A stretch of 8,355 bases of DNA from an uncultured Clostridia bacterium (GCA_947166955.1 CAMVGI010000044.1:1-8355), one strand, 5' to 3'. Shown: positions 1 to 6,540, counted from the first letter of the stretch. A program made the numbers and translations. Notes: a model not told the origin generated them from the sequence alone.

Positions 1-313
1 CTTTGCACCGAAGCGCGCCGAACTGCTCCATGAAACGTTCCTGCAGCATCTTGGAACGCGCGGCGGCGCGGCGCTTGCCGCTCTTTGGGTCGCTTGTTAC
101 ATCGCCGCCCGCGATCAGATCCAGCGCCATGACGCCGCCGGTGATGGCACCGCAAAGCTCGCCCGTGCCGGCGCCGCCGCCGAAGCCCGCGGCGAGGCGC
201 AGGGCGGTCTCTTCGGATATGTCGTATTTGTCTCCGAATGCCGCCAGCACGCTCTGACAGCAGTTGTAGCCCTTTTCATGATAGGCGTTTGCGATCTCCA
301 TACGGTTTGGCAT
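1..313 (-). CDS. C_GCAxxG_C_C family putative redox protein (3' end outside window)
   Basis: The first 104 codons are present and the rest runs off the window edge. The protein starts MPNRMEIANAYHEKGYNCCQ and continues with a Gly-rich GFGGGAG segment (residues 43-49) and LCGAITGG (53-60). It then has a basic stretch and a FMEQFGALRC segment (94-103). This order (early Cys pair at 18-19, Cys-Gly-Ala-x-x-Gly in the middle, Cys after a Phe/Gly segment) matches the C_GCAxxG_C_C family. These are small proteins of unknown function, thought from their conserved cysteines to be redox-active or metal-binding. There is no signal peptide or membrane segment in the visible part. The ATG lies one base after the whiA stop codon and has its own AAAGGAG site 7 nt upstream. 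It is therefore probably the last or next member of the hprK operon and coupled to whiA translation. An in-frame ATG at codon 5 is a weaker alternative start. Family assignment is fairly sure; function is not known. Confidence 0.85.
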   Translation of the reverse strand, partial: MPNRMEIANAYHEKGYNCCQSVLAAFGDKYDISEETALRLAAGFGGGAGTGELCGAITGGVMALDLIAGGDVTSDPKSGKRRAAARSKMLQERFMEQFGALRCK

Positions 314-314
314 C

Positions 315-1214
315 TTACTTCTCCTTTGCAAGCTGCATGAGCTTTCTCATGCGGTGATTGAGGCAGGATTTCGTCAGCGGAGGGTCGAAGGTTTCCGCCA
401 GCTCGGAAAGCGAAAGCTCCGGCTGCAGCAGACGCGCCACGGCGACCTCCTGCAGCTCGGCGGAAAGCGTCTTGAGGATGCCCGCGTCTGTCAGCCGCGT
501 CAGTGCTTCGACCTGAAGTCGCGACGCCTCGACCGACTTGTCGAGGTTTGCCGCGTCGCAATTGACACGGCGGTTGACGGTGTTGCGCATCGACTTTTCG
601 ACCTTTGCCGACATCAGCTCCATCGCCGCGGACGGCGCGCCGAGCAGAGTCAAAAGGTCGGCGATGTTTTCGCTGTGCTTGAAATAGGATACGGAGTTGC
701 CGCTGCGAAGCACGTTTTTCGGCTCGAAGCCCATATCGCGCAGCAGCGCTTCCGTTTCGCGCGCGACCTGCAGATGCGCGGTCGCCAACTCGAAGTGATA
801 ACGCTTGCGCGGATCGGTCACGCTGCCTCCGGCCAAAAATGCGCCGCGCAGAAAAGCGTTCCGGCAATGTTCTTCCTCCAGCAGCGCAAAATTGACGTGC
901 AGTGCAAAATGCTGCGACAGGTCATAGCCGAGCGCCTGCCAGATCACGGATAGTTTTTCCGGCGCGTCGATTCGAAAAATGTACTTTCCCGCGTTGTTTT
1001 CGCTTGGAATCGTGTCAAATTGGACAGAAAACGCCTTTTGGAAGAGCTTTGGAAGCCGCTGTGCAAACTCCTCGCTCTCCGTTACAATGCGCGCCTCGCT
1101 GGACGAGAAGCCGCCCGCATAGAGCAAAACGCCGCAGCTTTCGGCGAGCGCGCAGCATTTTCGCTGAATGGGCGCTTTGCACAGTTCTTTCTTCACTTCG
1201 CCGGAAAACGACAT
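315..1214 (-). CDS. whiA: WhiA family DNA-binding protein
   Basis: The protein has 299 residues, close to the usual WhiA length. Its N-terminal two thirds is a degenerate LAGLIDADG homing-endonuclease-like fold; the core motif FLRGAFLAGGSVTDP is at residues 121-135. YFKHSENIADLLTLLGA (177-193) and RRVNCDAANLDKS (215-227) are typical WhiA blocks. The C-terminal helix-turn-helix lies at about 257-296 and includes LSELAETFDPPLTKSCLNHR (269-288). In Streptomyces WhiA is a sporulation transcription regulator. In Bacillus it is a nucleoid-associated protein linked to cell division and chromosome segregation, with no nuclease activity. It begins 12 nt after the rapZ stop with an AAGGTGA ribosome site a few bases upstream of the ATG, and ends one base before the next gene. 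In most Firmicutes yvcK lies between rapZ and whiA, but here it is missing. The cellular role in this organism is inferred. Confidence 0.96.
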   Translation of the reverse strand: MSFSGEVKKELCKAPIQRKCCALAESCGVLLYAGGFSSSEARIVTESEEFAQRLPKLFQKAFSVQFDTIPSENNAGKYIFRIDAPEKLSVIWQALGYDLSQHFALHVNFALLEEEHCRNAFLRGAFLAGGSVTDPRKRYHFELATAHLQVARETEALLRDMGFEPKNVLRSGNSVSYFKHSENIADLLTLLGAPSAAMELMSAKVEKSMRNTVNRRVNCDAANLDKSVEASRLQVEALTRLTDAGILKTLSAELQEVAVARLLQPELSLSELAETFDPPLTKSCLNHRMRKLMQLAKEK

Positions 1215-1226
1215 GCGCTCACCTTC

Positions 1227-2105
1227 TCATCCGTGCGTGGTATCTCTTCTTGTCATGTCGCGGTGGTTCTCCGTGACCGGATAGCCCAGCGCCTCGATGC
1301 GATCGCACAGCGCGCGTGCGATCGCAACGCTCCGGTGCCGTCCGCCGGTGCAACCGACGGAGATGACAAGCATCGTTTTGCCCTCCTCGCTGTAGCGCGG
1401 GAGCAGAAAGCGCAGCAATTCCTCCAGCTTGTCCAAAAAAAGCCTCGATTGGTCAAATGAGAACACATAGTCCCGAACCGGCGCATCCAGGCCGGTCTGC
1501 TCGCGAAGCTCCGGTATGTAGAACGGGTTCGGCATGAACCGCACGTCGAACACGAGATCCGATTCCGGCGGGATGCCGTGCTTGTAGCCGAACGAAACCA
1601 CACTGACGGTCAACTTGCTCGGCTGCGAGTGGTCGCCGAAGATGCTGTACAGCTCGCTGCGGAGCTTGGATGCGGGCATCTCGGTCGTGTCGATGACAAA
1701 ATCCGCCTGCTCGCGCAGCGTGCGAAGAAGCTCCTCCTCGCGCCGCGCAGCGACTTCGATGGTGTCGCCTTTTCGCATCAGCGGATGCGTCCGGCGCGTT
1801 TCCTTGTAGCGGCGGATGATCGTTTCGGTGTCCGCCGCCAGAAAGAGAAGGCGGCAATTGACGCCCTTTTCTCGCAGCTGCCGTATCGTTTGAAGCAGGG
1901 ACGGAAAACCGTCGCTTCCGCCGCGGATGTCGCTCACGAGCGCAACGCGGTCAAAGCGTCCGCCGCTTTCGGAGCAGAACTCCGCAAAGCGCAGCACCAT
2001 TTCCGCGGGCACGTTGTCCACGGTGTAATAGCCCATGTCCTCAAAATACTTTGCCGCGCGGCTCTTTCCCGCGCCGGACAGGCCCGTGATCAGCAGGATA
2101 TCCAT
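1227..2105 (-). CDS. rapZ: RapZ/YvcJ family nucleotide-binding protein
   Basis: The protein has 292 residues, full length for the family. The N-terminal P-loop domain carries Walker A GLSGAGKS at residues 8-15 and SDIRGG at 58-63, with LFLAADTETIIRRYKETRRT at 87-106. The C-terminal domain has SFGYKHGIPP (171-180), DVRFMPNPF (187-195), GCTGGRHRSVAIA (251-263) and a final HRD at 281-283. In E. coli RapZ is the RNA-binding adaptor that senses glucosamine-6-phosphate and directs GlmZ sRNA decay. In B. subtilis the ortholog YvcJ binds and hydrolyses nucleotides, and its target is less clear. The short tail after HRD is not obviously Lys-rich like the E. coli RNA-binding tail, so the small-RNA role should not be assumed. 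The ATG follows murB by 12 nt, and its GGGGAG ribosome site starts immediately after the murB stop, which suggests translational coupling. Confidence 0.96.
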   Translation of the reverse strand: MDILLITGLSGAGKSRAAKYFEDMGYYTVDNVPAEMVLRFAEFCSESGGRFDRVALVSDIRGGSDGFPSLLQTIRQLREKGVNCRLLFLAADTETIIRRYKETRRTHPLMRKGDTIEVAARREEELLRTLREQADFVIDTTEMPASKLRSELYSIFGDHSQPSKLTVSVVSFGYKHGIPPESDLVFDVRFMPNPFYIPELREQTGLDAPVRDYVFSFDQSRLFLDKLEELLRFLLPRYSEEGKTMLVISVGCTGGRHRSVAIARALCDRIEALGYPVTENHRDMTRRDTTHG

Positions 2106-2117
2106 ACTTCTCTCCCC

Positions 2118-3029
2118 TTACCGGATGATTTTGACCTCCGGCTCAAGCATGACGCCCGTCGCGTCAAACACCGTTTTCTGTATCGTTTCGATCAGAGCGA
2201 GTACATCGGCGCAGGTCGCGCCGCCCGTGTTGACGACGAAGCCGGCGTGCTTGGTCGAGACCTCCGCCCCGCCCACGCGCTTTCCCTTGAGACCGCAATC
2301 TTCGATGAGCCGTCCGGCAAAATGACCCTGCGGGCGCTTAAAGGTGCTGCCGGCGCTGGGAAGCTCCAGCGGCTGGGACGCCTTGCGTTTTTCCATCAAC
2401 TCGTCCATACGCGCGCGGACAGCGGCCCTGTCGCCCGAGCGCAGGCGGAACCGCGCCCGCAGCGCGACGGCGTCCGACTGCTCGGTGAAGATACTGTGGC
2501 GGTAGGAGAGTTGCAGCTTCTCGACCGGAAGCGTTCGCACGCCGTCCGAAAACAGCGCCTCCGCGGAAACGAGCACGTCGGAGAGCGCGCCGTCGTACGC
2601 GCCCGCGTTCATCACAACGCCTCCGCCGACGCTGCCCGGAATGCCGTGGGCAAATTCCAGCCCCGTCAAGCCGTTCTGCCATGCCTCGGTGGCAAGGCGG
2701 GCAAGCGAAACGCCGGCGTCCGCGACCAATTCCGTGCCGTTTTCGACGTGAACCGACTTCATCTCGCCGGTCGCGATCACGACCGCGTCCAGTCCCTCGT
2801 CGGGAAAAAGCACGTTGGTCCCGTTGCCGAGCACGATCGTCCGTATGCCGCCTTCCCGCAGAAAACCGTCAAGGATCACAAGTTCTTCGGCGGTTTTCGG
2901 GAACGCCATGCGCTTTGCCGGTCCACCGATACGAAACGACGTGTGCTTTGAAAGCGGTTCGTCGCCGAGCCACGCAAGCTCCGGCAGATAGTCCGCTACT
3001 TTTTTGTCAATTGCCGATTCCCAAGACAT
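2118..3029 (-). CDS. murB: UDP-N-acetylenolpyruvoylglucosamine reductase (MurB)
   Basis: MurB is the cytoplasmic FAD enzyme that reduces UDP-GlcNAc-enolpyruvate with NADPH to UDP-MurNAc, the second committed step of peptidoglycan synthesis. The protein has 303 residues, typical of the shorter type II enzymes. FAD-binding motifs are TSFRIGGPA (30-38), LGNGTNVLF (67-75) and GIPGSVGGGVVMNAGAY (129-145). YRHSIF at 176-181 contains the substrate-contacting Tyr-Arg pair. SAGSTFKRP (225-233) carries Ser228, which corresponds to the proton-donating catalytic serine. AGRLIEDCGLKG (238-249) and HAGFVVN (261-267) follow, and the C-terminal LEPEVKII contains Glu298, the expected catalytic glutamate. No key residue is missing. 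It lies 18 nt after hprK with an AGGAG site 8 nt before the ATG. Clustering with hprK and rapZ is common in Clostridia and ties wall-precursor synthesis to carbon-status genes. Confidence 0.97.
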   Translation of the reverse strand: MSWESAIDKKVADYLPELAWLGDEPLSKHTSFRIGGPAKRMAFPKTAEELVILDGFLREGGIRTIVLGNGTNVLFPDEGLDAVVIATGEMKSVHVENGTELVADAGVSLARLATEAWQNGLTGLEFAHGIPGSVGGGVVMNAGAYDGALSDVLVSAEALFSDGVRTLPVEKLQLSYRHSIFTEQSDAVALRARFRLRSGDRAAVRARMDELMEKRKASQPLELPSAGSTFKRPQGHFAGRLIEDCGLKGKRVGGAEVSTKHAGFVVNTGGATCADVLALIETIQKTVFDATGVMLEPEVKIIR

Positions 3030-3047
3030 TGCATCGCTCCTGACTGA

Positions 3048-3983
3048 TTATTTGGAATTGGCGTCCACATGCCTGTCGATCTGCTCGACAAACTGCTGCG
3101 CCGAATTAAAGCCGTACTTCTTCTGACGGTTGTTCATCGCCGCGATCTCCGCGATACCGGCAAGGTTTCGGCCCGCGCGCACCGGTATGGTCACGCAGGG
3201 TACGGAAATGTCGAGGATCTGCATGTAGTCGTCGTCGAGACCGAGGCGGTCGTACACATAGCCGTCCGCCCATTCCTCGAATTTGATCACGAGGTCGATC
3301 TGCGTGCTCTCCTGCACGGCTCCCATGCCGAAGATCTTCTGAATGTCGATCACGCCTACGCCGCGCACCTCAAGGTAATCGCGAATGATCTCCGGCGCGC
3401 TGCCGATGAGCGTGTTGCCGATGCGGCGGATCTCCACCGCATCGTCCGCAACCAGGCGGTGTCCGTGCTTGATAAGCTCGATGGCGGTCTCGCTCTTGCC
3501 GATGCCGGAGTCGCCCACGATGAAAACGCCCTCGCCGTAAACATCCAGCAGCACGCCGTGACGCGTGATGACCGGCGCGAGCTCGTGGTTGAGGTAGTCG
3601 ATGGTCAGGCTCGTAAACTCGACCGCCGTATACTTTGTACGCAGCAGCGTGCGACCGCAGTACTCCGCCATTTCCATACACTCCGGAAACACGGGCAGAT
3701 TGCGCGAGATCACAAACGCGGGGATCTCATAGTTGAACAGGTCGCCGAAACGCTTGCGGCGCTCCTCGGAGGAAAAGCCGCGCAGATATTCGACCTCGGA
3801 CTTGCCGATGATCTGAAGGCGCGCCGGGTCAAAATAGTCGAAAAAGCCCGCAAACTGCAAACCGGGACGGTTGACGTCGGTAATGGTCAGCACGTCGCTC
3901 TCATAGCTCGGCCCCTTGTGGATGACCTCCATTTGAAACTTTTCGACGATCTCCTTTACCTTGACGCTGCGGTTCGTCTGCAT
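3048..3983 (-). CDS. hprK: HPr kinase/phosphorylase
   Basis: HprK phosphorylates the regulatory serine (Ser46) of HPr, and of Crh where present, and reverses the reaction by phosphorolysis. It is the sensor of Firmicutes carbon catabolite repression. With the chosen start it has 311 residues, the normal length. The N-terminal HprK_N domain spans about 1-130. The catalytic domain starts at the conserved His142-Gly and has Walker A GDSGIGKS (157-164), ADDAVEI (179-185) with the catalytic-region aspartates, the signature LEVRGVGVIDIQKIFG (204-219), and PVRAGRN (267-273) in the C-terminal HPr-contact loop. The ATG at 3983 is chosen because GGAGGG sits 6 nt upstream and the promoter at 4025-4053 places transcription start near 4018. 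In-frame ATGs farther upstream have no ribosome site and lie at or just inside the predicted transcript start. It is the first gene of the hprK-murB-rapZ-whiA operon. Confidence 0.97.
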   Translation of the reverse strand: MQTNRSVKVKEIVEKFQMEVIHKGPSYESDVLTITDVNRPGLQFAGFFDYFDPARLQIIGKSEVEYLRGFSSEERRKRFGDLFNYEIPAFVISRNLPVFPECMEMAEYCGRTLLRTKYTAVEFTSLTIDYLNHELAPVITRHGVLLDVYGEGVFIVGDSGIGKSETAIELIKHGHRLVADDAVEIRRIGNTLIGSAPEIIRDYLEVRGVGVIDIQKIFGMGAVQESTQIDLVIKFEEWADGYVYDRLGLDDDYMQILDISVPCVTIPVRAGRNLAGIAEIAAMNNRQKKYGFNSAQQFVEQIDRHVDANSK

Positions 3984-3989
3984 GCCGTT

Positions 3990-3995
3990 CCCTCC
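3990..3995 (-). promoter_or_regulatory. hprK ribosome binding site
   Basis: GGAGGG on the minus strand lies 6 nt before the ATG at 3983. It decides the hprK start over two in-frame upstream ATGs that lack such a site. Confidence 0.85.
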
Positions 3996-4024
3996 GTTTC
4001 TCATTAAAAAAAGCCTACGCATAC

Positions 4025-4053
4025 ATTATAATCAATTCTCCGTCCTTTTACAA
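4025..4053 (-). promoter_or_regulatory. sigma-A-type promoter of the hprK operon
   Basis: On the minus strand a -35 box TTGTAA (4053-4048) and a perfect -10 box TATAAT (4030-4025) are separated by exactly 17 nt. The predicted start is near 4018, giving a leader of about 35 nt. A run of seven T residues on the transcribed-sense strand (4012-4006) falls in the initially transcribed region. No terminator or second promoter is seen between hprK and the last gene of the group, so this promoter probably drives all five genes. Confidence 0.8.
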
Positions 4054-4067
4054 GTAAAACGGCGCTC

Positions 4068-4088
4068 CAAAAAAATTGAGGTTTTTTG
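4068..4088. repeat. A/T-rich inverted repeat between divergent promoters
   Basis: CAAAAAA at 4068-4074 is mirrored by TTTTTTG at 4082-4088 around a 7-nt centre. The element sits between the two outward-facing -35 boxes (4053 and 4099). It could be a regulator site or an A-tract upstream element that raises activity of both promoters. It could also be chance in A/T-rich spacer DNA. It does not match a binding site I can name. Confidence 0.35.
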
Positions 4089-4098
4089 AAATTTTCCC

Positions 4099-4127
4099 TT
4101 GCAATTTATGAAACCATCTGTTATTAT
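4099..4127 (+). promoter_or_regulatory. sigma-A-type promoter of rpmB
   Basis: A -35 box TTGCAA (4099-4104) is followed after 17 nt by a -10 box TATTAT (4122-4127). Transcription should begin near 4134, giving a leader of about 60 nt before rpmB. I see no convincing structured leader or known riboswitch in that leader. Confidence 0.72.
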
Positions 4128-4180
4128 ATCAACTGCTTGTTCAGGAATACCTTGAATGGCGCTTTGATTTGATAACAGCA

Positions 4181-4186
4181 AGGAGG
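4181..4186 (+). promoter_or_regulatory. rpmB ribosome binding site
   Basis: A perfect AGGAGG lies 8 nt before the ATG at 4195. Its last base is also the first base of an in-frame GTG at 4186, which is therefore not the start. Confidence 0.92.
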
Positions 4187-4194
4187 TGCAACGG

Positions 4195-4383
4195 ATGGCA
4201 AAGTGCGAGTTTTGCGACAAGGGCGTGACCTTTGGTATCAAGGTGTCCCACTCCCATCGCCGTTCCAATCGTGCTTGGAAGCCCAATGTCAAGCGCGTGA
4301 AGGCGATCGTCGACGGTACGCCCCGCCATGTGTATGTTTGTACCCGCTGTCTGCGTTCGGGTAAAGTTACCCGCGCGGTCTGA
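4195..4383 (+). CDS. rpmB: 50S ribosomal protein L28, zinc-ribbon type
   Basis: The 62-residue protein begins MAKCEFCDKG and ends in RAV, the expected length and start for bacterial L28 (bL28) of the large ribosomal subunit. The SHSHRRSNRAWKPN core (18-31) is characteristic. Two Cys-x2-Cys pairs (Cys4/Cys7 and Cys50/Cys53) form a zinc ribbon, so this is the C+ form. Many bacteria also carry a cysteine-free paralog induced under zinc starvation, but none is seen here. The gene is the only plus-strand protein gene in the window. It has its own promoter and ribosome site and ends just before a terminator shared with the convergent rqcH. Monocistronic transcription is likely. Confidence 0.98.
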   Translation: MAKCEFCDKGVTFGIKVSHSHRRSNRAWKPNVKRVKAIVDGTPRHVYVCTRCLRSGKVTRAV

Positions 4384-4394
4384 AAGGACACAAG

Positions 4395-4428
4395 AAAAGA
4401 GCTGCCAAGCGGCAGCTCTTTTTCTTTT
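4395..4428. terminator. bidirectional intrinsic terminator between rpmB and rqcH
   Basis: AGAGCTGCC (4398-4406) pairs with GGCAGCTCT (4411-4419) across an AAGC loop. Flanking A residues on the left and T residues on the right extend the stem to about 12 bp. On the plus strand it is followed by TTTTTCTTTT-type uridines and ends rpmB transcripts. On the minus strand the same stem is followed by TTTTCTT and ends the mrnC-rqcH transcript. The rqcH stop codon (4429-4427) lies inside the uridine tract used by rpmB. Confidence 0.92.
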
Positions 4429-6130
4429 ATTTCTCGCCCTCCGGCGAAAGCGGCTCTTTGCACGGCGAAACGAACATCGTCCTGTAAGTCTCGTACACCA
4501 CCATGCCCGGGCGCGCCCCAACGGGTTTTTTGACGTATTTGGCCGGCGTATAGTCTACCGGTACGTTACCGCTCTCGCGTGCCTGCGAATAATAAGCCGC
4601 GAGCCGCGCCGCCTCGACGAGACTCTGTTCGTCCGGCGTCTGCCCGTTTGTGCAGAGGATCACGTGGGAGCCGTGGATCTTCTGCGCGTGAAACCAGATA
4701 TCGCGCTTGTCGGCCTTCTTGAGCGTGAGTTGGTCGTTTTGCGCATTGCTGCGCCCGACGAGAATACGCAGTCCCGTGCAGGAGCGGAATTCCCGCGGCG
4801 CAAAGGCGCGCACCGGTTCTTTCTTGTCCTTTCCGCGTCGAAGATAGCCCGTTTCGCGCAGTTCGCGCCGGATCTCGGCAAACTCCTGCTCCGTTTCCGC
4901 CTGCGCGATCTCCTGCAGGACGCTGTCCAGATACGCGCGCTCCGTCTCCGCCTTTTCGATCTGCTCGCGGAGGTGCTTCTCCGCGCTCTTTGCCTTGTTG
5001 TAGCGTTTATAGTACTTTGCGGCGTTTTGCTGCGGCGTCAGCAGCGGGTCGAGCGCAACGGCGATCTCCGGCTGCCCCTCCTCATAATAGTTCTCGACCG
5101 TAACGCTTGAGGCACCGCGCTCGATACGGTAGAGGTTCGCCGTGATCAGATCGCCGCAAAGCCGGAGCTGATCGCGGTTTTTCGTTTCGCGCGCTACCGT
5201 CGCCGCGTGGGACAGCTCCCTGCCGCGGCGCGCGGACAACTCCTGACGTTCCCGTACATCGTAAAACTCATCCAGCATTTCGGAAAACGTGTCCCGTATT
5301 TCAACGGACGTTTCCGTGCCATATTGCGTAATCAAGCCATATGTAAAGTCAACTGGCTTTCCGGTCCTTTGCAGCAGATACGGCGTAAAGTGATTCTCCT
5401 TTATGTCAACCGCCAGCGTAGAAAGTTCACGATACAGCGCCTCACGCCCCGCGTCGTCCAATTCGCCGAACCGTGCGTCAGTCGAACCCGCGGCGCGCTG
5501 CACCAGCTCCCGCGCGATCAAGGGTGACAGACCGACGTAATGGTCGATCAACCATTGGTCGATCGGTGATTCCGCGCCGCTGCCCTCAGCGAGCAGCGCA
5601 AGCGCCGCGTCCGTATCGGACAGCAGAGATAGCTTTTCGAGCGGCGTCGGCAGATGATAAAAAAGCCCCGGCAGCAGCGCGCGGTCACTGTTCGGCTCGA
5701 ACGGAACGCGGCGCACACAGTCGAGGATGCGCCCCTCCGCGTCGAGCAGGACGAGATTGGCGCGCCGCCCCATCGCCTCCAGCACGAGCTGCCGCTTCCC
5801 CGTTTCGCCGAGCTCGTCGGTCGCACGCAGCGTCAAGACGACGACGCGCTCCAGATCCGGCTGCTCGACGGACTCGATGCGCGCGCCGACGAGGTGCTTT
5901 CGCAGCAACATGCAGAACATCGGCGGCTGCGCCGGATTGTCGCGAAGCTGCTTGGTAAGCTGGATGCGAGGCTGATTTGGGTTCACGCTGAGCAGCAGCC
6001 GCAGATTGCCGCGCAGGAGCAAAACGATTTGATCGCGGGCGGGCATTTGGACTTTATCAACGCGCGCGCCGGTCAAAAGCGGCGCCAGTTCGTGGACGAC
6101 GGCGCGCAGGCAGATGGCGTCAAGAGACAT
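4427..6130 (-). CDS. rqcH: RqcH / NFACT family ribosome-associated quality control protein
   Basis: The 567-residue protein has the full NFACT architecture. The NFACT-N domain starts MSLDAICLRAVVHEL and includes PPMFCMLLRKHL (69-80) and EAMGRRANLVLLD (118-130). A helical, HhH-like middle region follows. LDPLLTPQQNAAKYYKRYNK (360-379) leads into a coiled coil at about 380-426. The NFACT-R domain spans about 447-556 and contains DIWFHAQKIHGSHVIL (477-492). In B. subtilis RqcH binds 50S subunits carrying obstructed nascent chains and recruits tRNA-Ala to add C-terminal alanine tails that mark the chain for ClpXP. Older annotations call such proteins fibronectin-binding proteins. Asp4 is kept, and the family Asp-Arg tRNA-contact pair appears as Glu94-Arg95. 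The start overlaps the mrnC 3' end by 11 nt, and GGAGGA lies 5 nt upstream, so the two are co-transcribed and probably translationally coupled. No membrane segment or export signal is seen, consistent with a cytoplasmic role. Confidence 0.95.
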   Translation of the reverse strand: MSLDAICLRAVVHELAPLLTGARVDKVQMPARDQIVLLLRGNLRLLLSVNPNQPRIQLTKQLRDNPAQPPMFCMLLRKHLVGARIESVEQPDLERVVVLTLRATDELGETGKRQLVLEAMGRRANLVLLDAEGRILDCVRRVPFEPNSDRALLPGLFYHLPTPLEKLSLLSDTDAALALLAEGSGAESPIDQWLIDHYVGLSPLIARELVQRAAGSTDARFGELDDAGREALYRELSTLAVDIKENHFTPYLLQRTGKPVDFTYGLITQYGTETSVEIRDTFSEMLDEFYDVRERQELSARRGRELSHAATVARETKNRDQLRLCGDLITANLYRIERGASSVTVENYYEEGQPEIAVALDPLLTPQQNAAKYYKRYNKAKSAEKHLREQIEKAETERAYLDSVLQEIAQAETEQEFAEIRRELRETGYLRRGKDKKEPVRAFAPREFRSCTGLRILVGRSNAQNDQLTLKKADKRDIWFHAQKIHGSHVILCTNGQTPDEQSLVEAARLAAYYSQARESGNVPVDYTPAKYVKKPVGARPGMVVYETYRTMFVSPCKEPLSPEGEK

Positions 6131-6533
6131 GGTCTTCCTCCATCATCGCGGCAAACAGCTCGTTGAGCCGTTCCCGTTTCCCCTTGAGATACAGCCAGCC
6201 GAACAGCGCTTCCACCGCCGTCGCCGTCTGGTAGACGGCACGGTCAACGCTGTGCGGCACGGTATGGACGTTTGCGTTGCGCCCGCGGCGGAACACGTCC
6301 TGTTCCTCCTCGGTGAGCAGCGGCAGGATGCGCTCGGACAGCTCCGCCTGCTTCGCGGCGCACACCAGCGCGACCGTCGCGCGGTGCAGGCCCTTCCCCG
6401 TCGCCTTTCCGCGGACGCACAGGAACGAGCGCACCATCAGCTCGTACACCGCGTCGCCGAGGTGCGCGAGCCCGATGCTGCTGATGGCGCGGATCTCGTC
6501 GTCCGCCAAGGTAACAGATAGATAGTCCGTCAT
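6120..6533 (-). CDS. mrnC: Mini-ribonuclease III
   Basis: The 137-residue protein is a stand-alone RNase III catalytic domain without the double-stranded-RNA-binding domain, the normal size for Mini-III. LAHLGDAVYELMVRSFL (22-38) is the family signature with catalytic Asp27. FRRGRNANVHTVPHSV (81-96) and ATAVEALFGWLYLKGKRERL (104-123) with Glu108 complete the active site and dimer core. In B. subtilis the dimer cuts the stem bringing together the ends of pre-23S rRNA to make mature 23S rRNA. The ATG at 6533 has CCGGAG 7 nt upstream. A longer reading to 6593 would start inside the tRNA terminator and adds residues with no family match. Mini-III genes in Firmicutes are often next to cysS and rlmB; here the gene instead overlaps rqcH by 11 nt. 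Confidence 0.93.
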   Translation of the reverse strand: MTDYLSVTLADDEIRAISSIGLAHLGDAVYELMVRSFLCVRGKATGKGLHRATVALVCAAKQAELSERILPLLTEEEQDVFRRGRNANVHTVPHSVDRAVYQTATAVEALFGWLYLKGKRERLNELFAAMMEEDHVS

Positions 6534-6540
6534 AAAACAA

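Noticed and set aside
1578..2951. A 457-codon open frame on the plus strand antisense to rapZ and murB
   Set aside because: It lies wholly over two unmistakable minus-strand genes, resembles no protein family I know, and is expected from G+C-rich codon use leaving few stops on the opposite strand.
3069..4007. A 312-codon plus-strand open frame antisense to hprK
   Set aside because: It shadows hprK over nearly its full length, has His/Val/Asp-rich translation typical of reverse-frame artefacts, and lacks a ribosome site.
4186..4194. GTG start for rpmB three codons upstream
   Set aside because: The GTG overlaps the AGGAGG ribosome site, and L28 proteins start at the MAK found at 4195.
4134..4194. 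Possible riboswitch, ribosomal-protein leader or Zur site before rpmB
   Set aside because: The leader is about 60 nt with no stable stem or known motif, and no palindrome like the Zur consensus is present near the promoter.
4032..4463. A 143-codon minus-strand open frame across the rpmB gene
   Set aside because: It runs antisense through rpmB and through the terminator and both promoters; no domain or ribosome site supports it.
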